A DNA stretch of 64,000 nucleotides. Source: Pseudozyma flocculosa PF-1. Lineage: Eukaryota > Basidiomycota > Ustilaginomycetes > Ustilaginales > Ustilaginaceae. The notes under the pieces were generated by a model, which saw only the letters and a program-made list of their open reading frames with translations, was not told the origin of the DNA and did no database searches. The position numbers were made by a program, and so were the translations under genes. Every line of letters begins with the position of its first letter. Position 1 is the stretch's first letter. The DNA lies in the NCBI RefSeq assembly GCF_000417875.1, contig NW_006920871.1, positions 417,239 to 481,238 of the forward strand, read 5' to 3'. Below are positions 39,639 through 50,801 of the stretch, one piece after another.

Positions 39639-40183
39639 GCGTGCCGGTCGCCGGCGCCGGCCGTCGGCGCCCGCAGAGCGCCCAAGGCGAGGAGCCTGGC
39701 GGGCGCTCAGAGGGGATCCGAGGTCGAGACAAAGCAACGGGAGAAAAGTAGGCGCACGGAGAGGGGCCTGTACAACCACCATTCCGCTCAGCGCAAATGC
39801 CATCGCACCGCAACAAAGCTCCATCGACGCGCGCTCCGGCGCCCTGTCCGCCACGTCACAGTCTGATCGACAAAGGAGGGATTGTTTTTGAAGCGGAGGC
39901 GGCGCGCTGAGTCTCGACAAGGAAGAACAGCGATGGACAGACGACAAAGATCTGAGCGTGATCGAGCGGAGTGAACGGCATCGCCGGCGGCACCGGACAA
40001 TGGACGGAGACGAGGCGAAGGGACAGAGGGAAAGGACGAAAGAGGGAACGGATCTGGTGCCCGGTGAGGGCGCACCCGAAGCGCCACAGAGGCGCCATCG
40101 AGGCAAAAGGGACGGACAGTGGTGCGAAAAGGCGGCGAGGAGGATGGCTGTGTGCGGCGGATGCGGGCGACGGACGCGGGCGA
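39639..40183. other. Convergent intergenic region
   Basis: About 545 bp between two stop codons. It holds the two 3' flanks and no recognisable gene. Confidence 0.4.
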
Positions 40184-42385
40184 CTACTTGGCCCAGCGCT
40201 TCCAGTTGCGAGCACGAGCGGGACGATGGCCGAGACCCCTCCTCTGCGGCGCATCGTAGACGTTCTTGGTCGAGGGCGTGTTGGCAGGCTCGTCCTTGCT
40301 CGACCCATCGTCGGTACCCTTGGGCTCGTGCTTGCTCGACCCGCCGTCGGTGCCCTCGGGCGCATTGTAGACGTTCTTGGTAGAAGGCGTGTTGGCGGGC
40401 TCGTTGCCGCTGGGCTTGTCGGTGGGCTCGTTGCCGCTGGGCTTGTTGCCGCCGTGAGAGCCAAAGAGCGGGTTCTTGGAAGGGCCAGAGCTCGGTGGGG
40501 CGCCTCCGATGCAGCTGTCGTCGTACGGACCGCAGGAAGGAGCGCCGCCCGGCGAGCGGCCACCAGGAGTACCACCAGTCGAAGGCGAGTTCGAGGGACC
40601 AGAAGAGGGCTGCGACGGTCCGTTGCTGGGGCTGTCTCCGCCAGGCTGGTCGCCAGAGGGAGGGCTGCCGCCAGTGCCACCCGACGTGCCAGACTGGCAG
40701 GTGCTCGAGACCTTGGCGGAACCCTGGGCAGCCAGCCGCTGAAGGCCGTAGGAAAAGGCGTCGACCTGCGGGACTGTCAGGTTCATGGTGAGGAGCAGCT
40801 TGTACAGGTCCGGCAGCTGGAACTCGAGCGCAACGACGCCAGCGCCGATGGCTGGAGCAGGGCTGGAGCCACCGGCGGCGTCGGAGGGCGACTGCGAGGA
40901 CGCAGCCGGGCACTGCTTCGGGTTGATGACCTGCTGGATCAAGATGGGCGGAGCCAGAGGACCGCAGTCACCCGGGCCAGGAGGGGTGTCGCCACCTCCA
41001 GACGACGGTGGAGGAGCCGAGGGGCCGCCAGAGCTGATGCCAGGCGTAGGGGGCGACGGGGGCGACGAGCCACCGGGAGGAGGCGTAGCGTTGTCAGGAG
41101 GAGGAGAGGGAGGCGTGTCGTTGCTCGGAGGCGCAGACGGGCTCGAAGGCGGCGACGGCGGCGGCGGGCTGCCGCTTTCGCCAGAAGGAGGAGCAGGAGG
41201 CGGGCTGTCGGGGCCAGAGGGAGGCGAGGGAGGGACATCCTTGTTGCTCGGGGGCGACGGAGGCTGACCTCCTCCCGCCGCCGGCGGAGGGGCCGACGGG
41301 CCGCCGGAGCTGATGGGCGGAGGCGAGTCGTCGTGATGCTTGTGACCGTGCGAGACAGGCACGCCGGGAGGAACGCCGGCGCCATGGCCGCCGCTCGGCG
41401 TGTCGGGGGGCGGCGAGTCATTCTGCGGGGGCGACGAGGGAGGCGGCGAGTCGTCCTCCGGAGGCGAAGAGGGAGGCGGCGAGTGCTTCTTCGGGGGCGA
41501 AGAGGGAGGCGGCGAGTCGTTCTTTGGAGGAGAAGAGGGAGGCGGCGAGTCGTCCTCCGGGGGAGAAGACGGAGGCGGTGATTCGCTCTTGGGGGGCTTC
41601 GAGGGAGGAGGCGAGCCACCGTGGCTGGGCGACGGGGGCTGCTCGCGCGACGGCGGGCCTGTCGGAGGCGGGCCACCAGAGCCAGGGCTGTCAGGCGTGG
41701 GAGGCTGCTCGTGCGAGCCACCGGGCGGCGGGGTCGGGTGTCGAGAGCCACCGCTGGGAGGTCCGCCTCCCGGGCCGCTAGGGTGGCCGCCGCCGCCGCA
41801 GGTGGGCGTGTCAGCCTGGTGCCAGTTGGGCATGCCTCCCTTGCGCAGGTTCTTGCACTTGGGTGTGGGGCAGTCGTCGGGCGAGTAGTCGGGCCTGGCG
41901 CTCTTAAAGTACTTGGTCTCGCCCGGCTGCGAGCCCATGGGCGGGTAGATGCACTCGACGATCCAGTCGTGAGGCTTTTCCTCGATAATGTTGCGGGTGG
42001 TGCCCGTCGAGCAGACCGAAGACAGCACGCGCGGCTTGCCGCCGGGACCGCCGACGGCGCAGTGGTCGACCTGAGAGTCCGAGCTCGGCGGGCCGCCAAC
42101 TTGGTCGGGCGTGTCGTCCGAGTCGTCCTCATCGCCACCGCCGCCACCGGGGACAGTGGGAGGGCCACCGGCGCCTCCTCCGCCTCCGGCTGCCGGAATG
42201 TGAGCCGGGTTGGGCCCGTTGGAAGCTGGGTTGTGGCTGGAACTCAGCGCCGGGCTGTCGGGCTGCTCGGGCGAAGACGGAGGAGGGGTAATGACCTGGC
42301 TGGCGCTGACCAGCCACGGCGTCGCGAGGAGGCAGATGGTGGCAAACAGGCGCAGCCTGGTCCACCTGGCGCTGGAGCTGGGCAT
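40184..42385 (-). CDS. Secreted Cys-bearing two-domain protein with proline-rich repeat stalk, 733 aa
   Basis: Frame from ATG 42385, preceded by a TATA box 206 bp upstream. The first 28 residues (LRLFATICLLATPWLVSAS) are a classical secretion signal. A Gly/Pro region leads to a segment with six cysteines (about residues 109, 125, 145, 172, 177, 196), followed by a proline-rich stalk. In the stalk, residues about 269-330 are an 11-residue tandem repeat SPPPSSPPEDD with variants (KND, KKH, QND). Long PPSPP runs follow, then a second Cys-bearing domain (CGPLAPPILIQQVINPKQC, then a helical segment ending at SSTC), and finally a Ser/Gly/Pro tail with the motif TPSTKNVY(N/D)AP present twice and a basic end (RNWKRWAK). 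No GPI or membrane segment is visible. It resembles cell-wall or matrix glycoproteins of plant-associated fungi, but I recognise no family. An upstream extension without ATG was rejected. Confidence 0.75.
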   Translation of the reverse strand: MPSSSARWTRLRLFATICLLATPWLVSASQVITPPPSSPEQPDSPALSSSHNPASNGPNPAHIPAAGGGGGAGGPPTVPGGGGGDEDDSDDTPDQVGGPPSSDSQVDHCAVGGPGGKPRVLSSVCSTGTTRNIIEEKPHDWIVECIYPPMGSQPGETKYFKSARPDYSPDDCPTPKCKNLRKGGMPNWHQADTPTCGGGGHPSGPGGGPPSGGSRHPTPPPGGSHEQPPTPDSPGSGGPPPTGPPSREQPPSPSHGGSPPPSKPPKSESPPPSSPPEDDSPPPSSPPKNDSPPPSSPPKKHSPPPSSPPEDDSPPPSSPPQNDSPPPDTPSGGHGAGVPPGVPVSHGHKHHDDSPPPISSGGPSAPPPAAGGGQPPSPPSNKDVPPSPPSGPDSPPPAPPSGESGSPPPPSPPSSPSAPPSNDTPPSPPPDNATPPPGGSSPPSPPTPGISSGGPSAPPPSSGGGDTPPGPGDCGPLAPPILIQQVINPKQCPAASSQSPSDAAGGSSPAPAIGAGVVALEFQLPDLYKLLLTMNLTVPQVDAFSYGLQRLAAQGSAKVSSTCQSGTSGGTGGSPPSGDQPGGDSPSNGPSQPSSGPSNSPSTGGTPGGRSPGGAPSCGPYDDSCIGGAPPSSGPSKNPLFGSHGGNKPSGNEPTDKPSGNEPANTPSTKNVYNAPEGTDGGSSKHEPKGTDDGSSKDEPANTPSTKNVYDAPQRRGLGHRPARARNWKRWAK
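41402..41602 (-). repeat. 33-bp coding tandem repeat (SPPPSSPPxxD)
   Basis: About six consecutive units, each encoding SPPPSSPP plus three variable, mostly charged residues, inside the secreted two-domain protein. Units differ by a few bases, so the array is diverged but still in frame. Confidence 0.85.
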
Positions 42386-42590
42386 GGTAGATAGACGCGT
42401 AGCGACACGCTGACCAGCAGGAAAGGGTGGCGGAGCGAGGGGGCGGGGCGAGGCGGAGCGGGATACGCAGAGAAAGGGAAAGGACTGTGTTCTAACCTTT
42501 GTGGACCTGGGAGCTGAGCTGGATAGGAGGAGAGCGAGGGGTGAGTGAGCTGAGGGATGGTTCTGCCTCGTCCTCGAGGCGGCTGGCCTC

Positions 42591-42597
42591 TTATATA
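42591..42597 (-). promoter_or_regulatory. TATA box of the secreted proline-rich protein gene
   Basis: TATATAA on the minus strand, 206 bp upstream of the ATG, in GC-rich surroundings. It suggests a strongly regulated promoter. Confidence 0.6.
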
Positions 42598-44197
42598 CCT
42601 TTCTCGCCCAATTTCGTCCACTCGAGGCACCGACTGTTCCCACCTGCGGGGCGTAGCAATAGCGGTACAGGCTAAGGCGTGGGCGCAAAAAGTGAGCAAC
42701 ACCAAGCTTGTAGCCCGAGAAGAAAGAGGAGCCAGCGGTCACCCCTTGCTAATGGCAACCCACCCGGTCAAAGGTCACCGCGGTGTGGGCGGCCGAAACG
42801 ACGACAAAGGTTGGTGGGACAAGATGCTTGACTCGGTTCGAGGGGCCACTAGCTGGCGCACTCCCTCGCTCGTCTCGGAGGATCGAGGGTTCTCACGGCG
42901 TTTAGAGCTTCGCCTTGCCCTGAGATGGGCGCCGCTCCGGTGCCAGCTCACGCGTGTGTGCGGCGCTGACGGCGATCAGCCCGCGGTGGCCCAGTGCGGG
43001 CGAGCCGCGCGATCGCCAAACATGTCAGCCCACTACCGAGTAGGCTGGGACACCGGGCGTCTGGTTGACGGCCGAGTCCTGCTTCGCCTTGCGCCAACGG
43101 CCGCCGGATCGACTCCTGTCACAATCGAGCATGGATGGATCGGTGCCAGCGCACAGCTGACGCTGTGGTGAGTCGGTGTAGGGGGTCGAAGCGGCCAGAG
43201 TGCCACTGCAGCCAAAAAAGGGGGGCGCCGCGACGGCTCACTGGCCCGAATTTCTCGCCCACCTTTCCGGCCTGGCCTTCTCCTCGAACCGACCTGGTGA
43301 AAGCAACTGCGCGGCTGGTTGAATCGGCGGCTTGCACTTGCCGTCAGCATTGGCATCGCCACCTCTGGTTGCGCTCCACCGTCGTGCAGTGCGCCGATGC
43401 ACAGGCTCGTCAACGACTCGGCGGTGCAGCCTGGCTACCACTCAGGCCTGAGCGAAACAGGGGCTTGGTTGAGCGGTCTCGGGCCATGGAAGAACCAAGA
43501 ATGCCGTGGTCGCCGAAGCGCGACAATGGACGTGCACCAGCGTTGACAGCGACAGACAGACAAGAGCTCGCGTGAGGATGGTCGCCGAGGCCCGGCATGG
43601 AAAAAAGGCAGGCAGGTGAGCAGGCAGACAGACGGACAGACGGTGGCGACGATTTTTGGCAGAGGCTGTGTTGTATTTGTTGTTTTGGTGGATACGATCT
43701 CGACCCAGCGCCCCGGGGTAAGGAGACGAGGGGCAGGGCCGGGAAAGATGCAGTTGAAGACAGGGAGGGTGACCACTGGAGCCGCGCGGGCGTCGGGGGG
43801 AAACATGGGGAAGAGTCTGGAAAGCATACAGGGCGTGCGTCCGTCCCTCCTCGACACCACCCCGTCTTCCTGAAGGGCGGTGACGGATCTGCAGAACGGG
43901 AGAAGCGGCCGCCCGACACCAGTGGGGTTGGCCTCGGTCACCGCCGAAGAGGGGTGACGCTGGAAACCTTTGTCCGAGCCCCCGCATGCAAGGCTCAGCT
44001 TTAGGCGTCCATCCTTGTGAGGAGGCCTTTTGGGATCGAACCGGAGAAGTCCGATCCCGTCCTTCGTCGCGTCGTCGTCGCCGTGTGGGCTTGCGAGAGA
44101 AGAAAGGAATGAAGGAGAGAAGGGGGGATGACGGAACAAGGCGATGGCAGGAAAGAAAAGAGAATGTACAGAAAGAGCCGGGCACCGTGGAAGCTGT
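42598..44197. other. Intergenic, no gene recognised
   Basis: About 1.6 kb upstream of the secreted-protein promoter and downstream of the eL13 stop. Frames on either strand lack recognisable protein character. A CAGG/CAGA run lies at about 43610-43645. Confidence 0.45.
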
Positions 44198-44827
44198 TTA
44201 CTTCTTGGCGTTGGCGGCCTCCTCCTCCTTCTTCTGCTGGCGGGCCTTGAGGTAGCCGGCCTGGCGGTGCGCGCCACGGGTGGTTCGGAGGTGCTTGTAG
44301 GCCTGGAACTCCTTCTCCTCGGCGGTGATGGCACGGGGAGCCTCGGCGACGCTCGAGGCGGGCAGGGGGAGGACAGCCTGGACCTGGCGGGCGGCGGTGA
44401 CGTTGGAGAGGTCGACCTTCTTGTCCTTGTTCTGCTTCGTCTTGCGGGGGATGACGATGATGCGCTCGTTGTAGGCCTTGAGGCGGTCAGTGTTGATCTT
44501 GAGCGACTCGGCCGACTTGTTGCGCCTGCGGTGGTCGACGGGGATGCCGATGGAGCGGGCCTCCTTCTTGCGGATGCCGGCAGCCTTGAGCTCCTCGATG
44601 GTGAAGCCGCGGCCGGAGCGGATCTTCATGTTGTAGCGGAAGGTGGGGCATCGGACAGCGGGGCGGAGGGGCTGGACGGGTCGGAGACCGAGCTTGGCGG
44701 CCTTGACCTGGCGGGCAGTGCGCCTGCGCTTCTTGGCGCCGGCCTGGTCGAACCAGACCTTGACACGCCTCTGCCAGTCCTTGCGGAAGTGGTTGTTGTG
44801 GAGGACGTTGTTGTGGTGAACAGCCAT
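44198..44827 (-). CDS. RPL13: 60S ribosomal protein eL13 (L13), 209 aa
   Basis: Single exon from ATG 44827. The sequence begins MAVHHNNVLHNNHFRKDWQ and continues with KVWFDQAGAKKRRR, KLGLRPVQPLRPAVRCPT and FTIEELKAAGIRKKEARSIG, all diagnostic of eL13. Length is as expected (about 200-210). It is a component of the large ribosomal subunit. Codon use is markedly biased (AAG for Lys, CGC/CGG for Arg), fitting high expression. No intron is evident, although some fungal RPL13 genes carry one near the start. Confidence 0.97.
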   Translation of the reverse strand: MAVHHNNVLHNNHFRKDWQRRVKVWFDQAGAKKRRRTARQVKAAKLGLRPVQPLRPAVRCPTFRYNMKIRSGRGFTIEELKAAGIRKKEARSIGIPVDHRRRNKSAESLKINTDRLKAYNERIIVIPRKTKQNKDKKVDLSNVTAARQVQAVLPLPASSVAEAPRAITAEEKEFQAYKHLRTTRGAHRQAGYLKARQQKKEEEAANAKK

Positions 44828-45828
44828 CTTCGGAGACAGGAGGTGGAGAAGGAGCGGGTGTGGGCGGGAAGAAAGGGCGAGAAACGACAGAGGTCAGCTC
44901 GTTCTGGACTCGGAACTGAGAGAAATTTGCACCCTAGCCGCGCCAGTTCCGGACCGCGAGGCCGCGCCTCTTTCTTCCGCTAAATCCTGGTCCGGCTCAA
45001 CAGCATCCATGCGACCAGAGACCGCATCTCCAATCCTGCCTAAACTTCCACCTAGCATCCCAACAACATCATTGCCGCCGTCGCCAGCCGCATCGAGCCA
45101 GGCGGAAGTCGAAGTTGGTCGGGCGGTGTGGTTGTCGAGGTCGGAAGGCTGAGGGGACAGATCGGTGCCTCTTTGGCGGCAGTGGTCGTGCTCGCTATCC
45201 GTGGCATCTCGAATGGGCGTGCCATAAGTCGAGCATATCGCTGAAGAAGTAGAAAGACGGCGGGACTTCGTCTAGATCCCGAAGCCGTAGTCGAAGGCGG
45301 CTGTTTTGGCGGTGAGATGTTGGCAGATTGACCGTTTCGCTGGTGCAGCACGCCCCCTGCGAGCGCAAGTCTGCGAGCAGACCAGCGGGGGCAGCTTGCA
45401 ATCCGTGTTCGTGGGATGTCGAGCGATTAAGCGGCGATTGCAGATGCCGCTACCAGAGTCGGGAGTCGGTGCAGCTGGGTCTCAAGGACCGCTGTGCCGG
45501 AAGAGACGACCGGTCGGCTCTTTGGTATGGTGGCTGAGCGAGGCTGCTGGACGTCGGCGGCGGATCTCTGGCGATGCTGGTACGTTCTACGGTCGGCGGC
45601 AATGATGCGGTCCTCGATTCCACCTCAGATGTACTGACACCGAACCACGGCTCCTCCCGGCTCTCCTTCCAAAAACCTCCCTCCTGCGCGGCCTTATCTC
45701 GTTGTCGTAGGTGCGGCGGTCGCTTACGGTGCTGGAGTCGATATGGTGATGCTCACTTTGTCGGAGTCTTGAGGGGGACGGCGGTGATGGTGAGGAAGCA
45801 GTGGGGCCGGTGTCAGTCGTCGGATGGC

Positions 45829-45924
45829 TTGCCTGCCGCCCGCTCGCCCGCCCGCTCGCCCGCCAGCCTGCCAGCCAGCCTGCCAGCCTGCCTGCCTGCC
45901 TGCCTGCCCGCCCTTCTGCCTTCG
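45829..45924. repeat. GCCCGCTC/GCCTGCCA/GCCT low-complexity array at the gap edge
   Basis: Degenerate CCCG units pass into GCCTGCCA and then perfect GCCT repeats that run directly into the run of N. The repeat is the likely cause of the failed assembly. Confidence 0.8.
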
Positions 45925-46330
45925 NNNNNNNNNNNNNNNNNNNNNNNNNNNNNNNNNNNNNNNNNNNNNNNNNNNNNNNNNNNNNNNNNNNNNNNNNNNN
46001 NNNNNNNNNNNNNNNNNNNNNNNNNNNNNNNNNNNNNNNNNNNNNNNNNNNNNNNNNNNNNNNNNNNNNNNNNNNNNNNNNNNNNNNNNNNNNNNNNNNN
46101 NNNNNNNNNNNNNNNNNNNNNNNNNNNNNNNNNNNNNNNNNNNNNNNNNNNNNNNNNNNNNNNNNNNNNNNNNNNNNNNNNNNNNNNNNNNNNNNNNNNN
46201 NNNNNNNNNNNNNNNNNNNNNNNNNNNNNNNNNNNNNNNNNNNNNNNNNNNNNNNNNNNNNNNNNNNNNNNNNNNNNNNNNNNNNNNNNNNNNNNNNNNN
46301 NNNNNNNNNNNNNNNNNNNNNNNNNNNNNN
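45925..46330. other. Assembly gap (406 N)
   Basis: Run of N with no sequence information. The left flank is a microsatellite and the right flank is unique sequence. Confidence 0.98.
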
Positions 46331-47579
46331 CACCAGCCAGCGGCCAGGCCCGCGCCAGCCCCGGTGTGCCACCGCCACCAGGCCTTCGCAGGCGGGCGGG
46401 GAGCGACCGAGTCCAATGGGGCGGCTGGCGCTCGCCTCCGAGGCCCAAGACGATTTTCGGACCCAACGTCGCGTCGGCCGAGGCGTGGGAATCGAGAAAT
46501 CCCAGCGGCTCCGAAATTGTTTTTGGACAACCTCGGCGCCATCGGTTCGGTGCCGCCGTGCCTCGCTCCGATTCTCGACTTGCTCGGTCATCGGCGAGTT
46601 GGAAGGCCGAGCCAAGCAGATTCCGCTGGACCCTGCCACGCTCGATGCGAGCACGGCTCTTCAGCTTGCCATTGCACCCAGCATGTTGCCCACAACGTAG
46701 GCCTGTTGCTGGCGACACCATGTTCGATATCGCGGGTGTCCTTTGCAGGCCATCGCCGTGAATGGAGCCGATTGGGCGTAGATGGTCTTCTGCCTCCGCG
46801 CACGGCACTGCCCCCGCGCGAGCCAGGCCCTCACCATGGAATCCCTCGCCGGGTGGATCTCCTGGCTCTTACGGGCCTTCTCGACACCGCGCTGGAGACG
46901 ATGCTGTGCAGCATCGTCGACAGATAGGCTTGCACCTCGGCCCTGTGGGGCCGACTGGAACGTAGTGGCCACCGAATTGGACGCTTGGCGGCCAGGCATC
47001 GAGCTCTGTGTAGCTGTCGTGTCGACCCGGCAGCTCAGCCTACAATTGCCAAAGCGCCCGGGTGACCGTCGCCGAGTAGCACTCCAGGTCCAACGGAGGT
47101 CAACGAGAGGACCTCGAGCGTTGAAAGAGCCGGACAGACAGGCCTTGGCGGGCGGAGTGAAGGGAGCCATTGCAAGGTCGTCTAGCCACGCAGTGCACCT
47201 CTTTGGATGCCGCAGCGAGGTAGCACAGATGGCGTGCGATGAACAGCATCCGGTGCTCGTCGGGAGGGCGGCCGGCAGTTGAGGACGCGTGTCGGCGAGG
47301 AGCGAAAGTGCCGAGATGCTGCTGAGCTCGCGAAGGAGGCCGGCAGGGTGTCCCCGATGAGCCACATGGATCTCAATCGGATCCAAGCCCGATTGCGACT
47401 GTTGGCCGATGCGGAGTTTGGCAGCTCCACACGGACGCACGTCGGCTGCGTCCCTCTTTGACTTTTTGCCTCTCACCGCCGCCACCCTTCCAACACCACC
47501 ATCGCACCCCGCCCCGTCCCTTTCTCGCCCCCTCCCCCACCGCCTGCCGCTCTCCAAGCGACCGGCAACGTCGTTGGAC

Positions 47580-50500
47580 ATGGTCCAGATCTCCATCCAG
47601 AAGCGTCCGCTCGCCGGTGCGGAGCTCGAGGCGAGCCAGCGCAAGTACTTTCGCAAGACGGCGCGCGGCAAAGTTATAAAGGTCCTCCGCGAGCGCTATC
47701 TCCGCGATGACATCCCCTGCGGCAGTGTCGCCTGCCAAAAGTGCCAACCCCTCCACGATGCCATCCAGAGGGACGTCGAGCAGGGTCTTGCGCACAAAAA
47801 GGCCTGGCTCAACGCAAAGGGCCTGTCCAACGCCAAGGTCGACCGTCAGCACTACGTCGTCGTCGACACCAACGCTTTCCTCCACCAGATGGACCTCCTC
47901 GAGAATCCGGCCTTTACCGACGTCATCGTCCTACAGACCGTAATGGACGAGGTCAGGCACCGCAGCCTGCCCCTCTACAACCGCCTCAAGAACCTCATCG
48001 CCGACCCCGACCGGAGGTTCTGGGTATTCTACAACGACTTCGGAAGGTGAGTCCTCTTCCCCGCCTCGCACGCCCTGCTCTCCTGGCGATCCCACCGCTG
48101 ATTCTCTCTCGCCTGCCATGTCTTGAACGAATGCTCTTGCACCAGATCGACGGCCGTGACTCGCCTCGATGACGAGTCGCCAAACGACCGCAACGACCGC
48201 GCCATTCGTACTGCCGTCAAGTGGTACCGTGCTCACCTCATGGCCTCGACCGGACCTGGATCGTCCACCAAGGCCAACCTGGACGTCATCCTCATCAGCG
48301 ATGACCAAGACAACGTGCGCAAGGCCATCGACTCGGGCCTCCGCGCCCTCTCGGTCAAGGACTACGTCGAGGGCATGTCCAATGCCGAACAGCTTCTCGA
48401 CCTCCTCTCGGCTAGGACCATTGGCGGCTTCGGTGGTGCCGGCAGCGGAAGCGGGGAGAAGCGCACCGTCCTCTACCCCGAGCACCTGCCGCAGAACACT
48501 GTGACCGCCGGTATCAAGTCTGGTGCGCTCGCTCAGGGTTTCTTCAACGCCAACCCGTACAACTATCTCGAGGGCACCGTGCGGACGCAGGCCTACGATC
48601 GCCCGGTGCTCCTCGTTGGTCGCGAAGCCATGAACCGCGCTATCGATGGCGACATTGTGGCGGTTCAGATCCTGCCCAAGGAGGAGTGGAAGGCGGCAAC
48701 CGAGGAGGTCATCGACGCCGATGCGGCACTGCGCAACGACGACGTCGAGGGCAGCGACGGCGAGGGTGGAAACGAGGAGGACGACGAAGAGGCGAGGCTG
48801 GCGCGAAAGGAGCAGGCCGACGCAGAGGCAAATGCGCGCTCCACGAAGGGAGAGCCGCAGCCGACGGGCAAGGTGGTCGGCATCGTGCGGCGCAACTGGC
48901 GATCCTACGTCGCCCACGTCGATGTCACTTCGGTCAACGAGTCGGCGCTCGGAGGCCTCGCAGCGCAGTCTCTTTTCGCTACACCCGTCGATCGCAAAGT
49001 CCCGAGGATCCGTATCCGCACGCGCCAGGCCAAGGATCTCATCGGTCAGAAGATCCTCGTCGCGCTCGATGCCTGGAGACCTACCAGCCGCTACCCCGAC
49101 GGCCACTTTGTTCGCGCGCTCGGTGCGACCGAAAGCAAGGAGGCGGAGCAGGAGTCGCTGCTGCTCGAGCACGACGTGCCCTACCGGCCGTTTAGCAAGG
49201 CCATCCTCGACTGCCTTCCCGTCGAAGGCGACGAGTGGAAGGTGCCGCCCAAGGACATGACGCACAAGGCGTGGCGCGACCGCGTTGACCTGCGCGACGA
49301 GAACATCTGCAGCATCGATCCGGTCGGGTGTCAGGACATCGACGACGCGCTCCACGCCAAGCGGCTGCCCAACGGCAACATCGAGGCCGGCGTACACATC
49401 GCCGACGTGTCGTACTTTGTGCGTCCAGACACGCCCATGGACTCCGAGGCCGCCTCGCGCGGCACGACCGTCTACCTGGTGGACCGCCGTATCGACATGC
49501 TGCCGCACCTGCTCGGCACCAACCTCTGCTCGCTGCGGCCCTACGTCGAGCGGCTGGCCTTCTCGGCCATCTGGGAGATGACGCCCGAGGCCGACATCGT
49601 CAGCGTTCGCTTCCACAAGTCGGTGATCGCCTCCAAGGCGGCCTTCACCTACGAGGAGGCGCAGACCCGCAAGGACGACCCGACCAAGGACGACGCCATC
49701 ACGCAGTCGGTGCGGCTGCTCAACTCGCTGGCCATTCAGCTCAAAAAGAAGCGGATGGACGCCGGCGCGCTCAACCTGGCCTCGCCCGAGGTGCGCATCC
49801 ACCTCGACTCGTCCGAGACTGCCGGGCCGATCGACGTCGAACAGAAGGAGATGCGCGAGACCAACAGCCTGGTGGAGGAGTTCATGCTGCTCGCCAACGT
49901 GTCGGTGGCCGAAAAGATCTACGAGACCTTCCCGATGACGGCGGTGCTGCGACGCCACCTGCCGCCACCCAAGACCAACTTTGAGACGCTGCAGGACATT
50001 CTGCACAAGCGCAAGGGCATGGACCTCGACACGTCGAGCTCGGGCGCGCTGGCGGCGTCGCTCGACCTCTGCGTCGACCCCGCCGAGCCGGCGTTCAACA
50101 CCCTGGTGCGCATCATGGCGACGCGCTGCATGCTGTCGGCCGAGTACTTCTGCTCTGGCTCCGTGGCGCGCGACACGTTTGGGCACTACGGTCTGGCGTG
50201 CGGCATGTACACGCACTTTACCTCGCCCATCCGTCGGTTCGCCGACGTGCTCGCCCACCGGCAGCTGGCGGCCGCCATCAACTACGAGCCTCTGCACGCG
50301 TCGCTGCACAGCAAGGACCATGTCGACGACATCCTCAAGGTGGTCAACAAGCGCCACCGCTCCGCCCAGATGGCCGGTCGCGCCTCGGTCGAGTTCTACG
50401 TCGGCCTGTCAATCACGGAAAAGAACCAGCTGCTCGAGCAGCAGCAGCAGCAGCAGGAGAAGCAGCAGGAGAAGCCGTCAAAGACCAAGAAGAAGGCGAC

Positions 50501-50801
50501 GGCTTCGCAGCAGCTGGCATTGGCCAACGGGGTGAGGCTGCGCGAAGAGGCCTTCGTGATCCGCACCTTCCGCAATGGCATCGCCGTCTTTGTCAACAAG
50601 TTCGGCCTCGAGGGCCTGATCACGTTCAAGGGCGAGGTCGAGTTTGACGCGGAAAACTACCAGGTCACGATCCCGACCGACGTGAGCGGGCTGTCGAGGC
50701 CCGCCACGCTCGGCATCTTTGACACGTGCACCGTCGAGATTGGCGTCGAAAAGGACCAGAACACCAAGAGGGGCAAGACCAAGATGTGGCTCGTCGAGTA
50801 G
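47580..50801 (+). CDS. DIS3: DIS3/RRP44, catalytic exosome ribonuclease, 1040 aa
   Basis: Exons 47580..48046 and 48146..50801, with a 99-bp intron (GTGAGT...CAG) that rejoins NDFGRSTAVTRLDDES. The N-terminus has the CR3 cysteines (CGSVACQKC) and the PIN endonuclease domain (VVVDTNAFLHQ with Asp96; DEVRHRSLPLYNRL; SDDQDN). Two cold-shock domains follow, then the RNB exonuclease with DPVGCQDIDDALH (Asp553, 555, 556 at the metal site), GVHIADVSYFVRPDT and HFTSPIRRFADVLAHRQL, and an S1 domain (FVIRTFRNGIAVFVNKFGLE). It is the processive 3'-5' nuclease of the RNA exosome. A Gln/Lys-rich insert with six consecutive Q (encoded around 50430-50510) sits between RNB and S1. Length is close to the yeast protein (about 1000). 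Confidence 0.97.

Larger units (their letters stand above)
44828..47579. other. Gene-poor stretch containing a 406-bp gap
   Basis: About 2.75 kb between divergent eL13 and DIS3. Apart from the 5' flanks I recognise nothing. Long open frames that cross 45925-46330 exist only because N cannot contain a stop. DNA between about 46400 and 47450 has no protein-like frame that I can support. Confidence 0.45.

Noticed and set aside
39015..40913. A 632-codon minus-strand frame spanning two genes
   Set aside because: Antisense to the FAM210-like gene and frame-shifted over the secreted-protein gene; Arg/Leu-rich without motifs.
44020..44070. Possible tRNA T-arm (GGTTCGATCCC on the minus strand)
   Set aside because: The T stem does not pair and no other tRNA arm can be folded around it.
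43435..44334. Minus-strand frame of about 300 codons beside eL13
   Set aside because: Overlaps the eL13 3' end in another frame and has no recognisable feature.
45587..46927. Several long frames on both strands crossing 45925-46330
   Set aside because: They are open only because the central 406 bases are N; both ends lack protein character.
48123..48145. ATG-initiated start of DIS3 at the second exon
   Set aside because: This would remove the PIN domain; the upstream exon encodes it and splices in phase with canonical sites.
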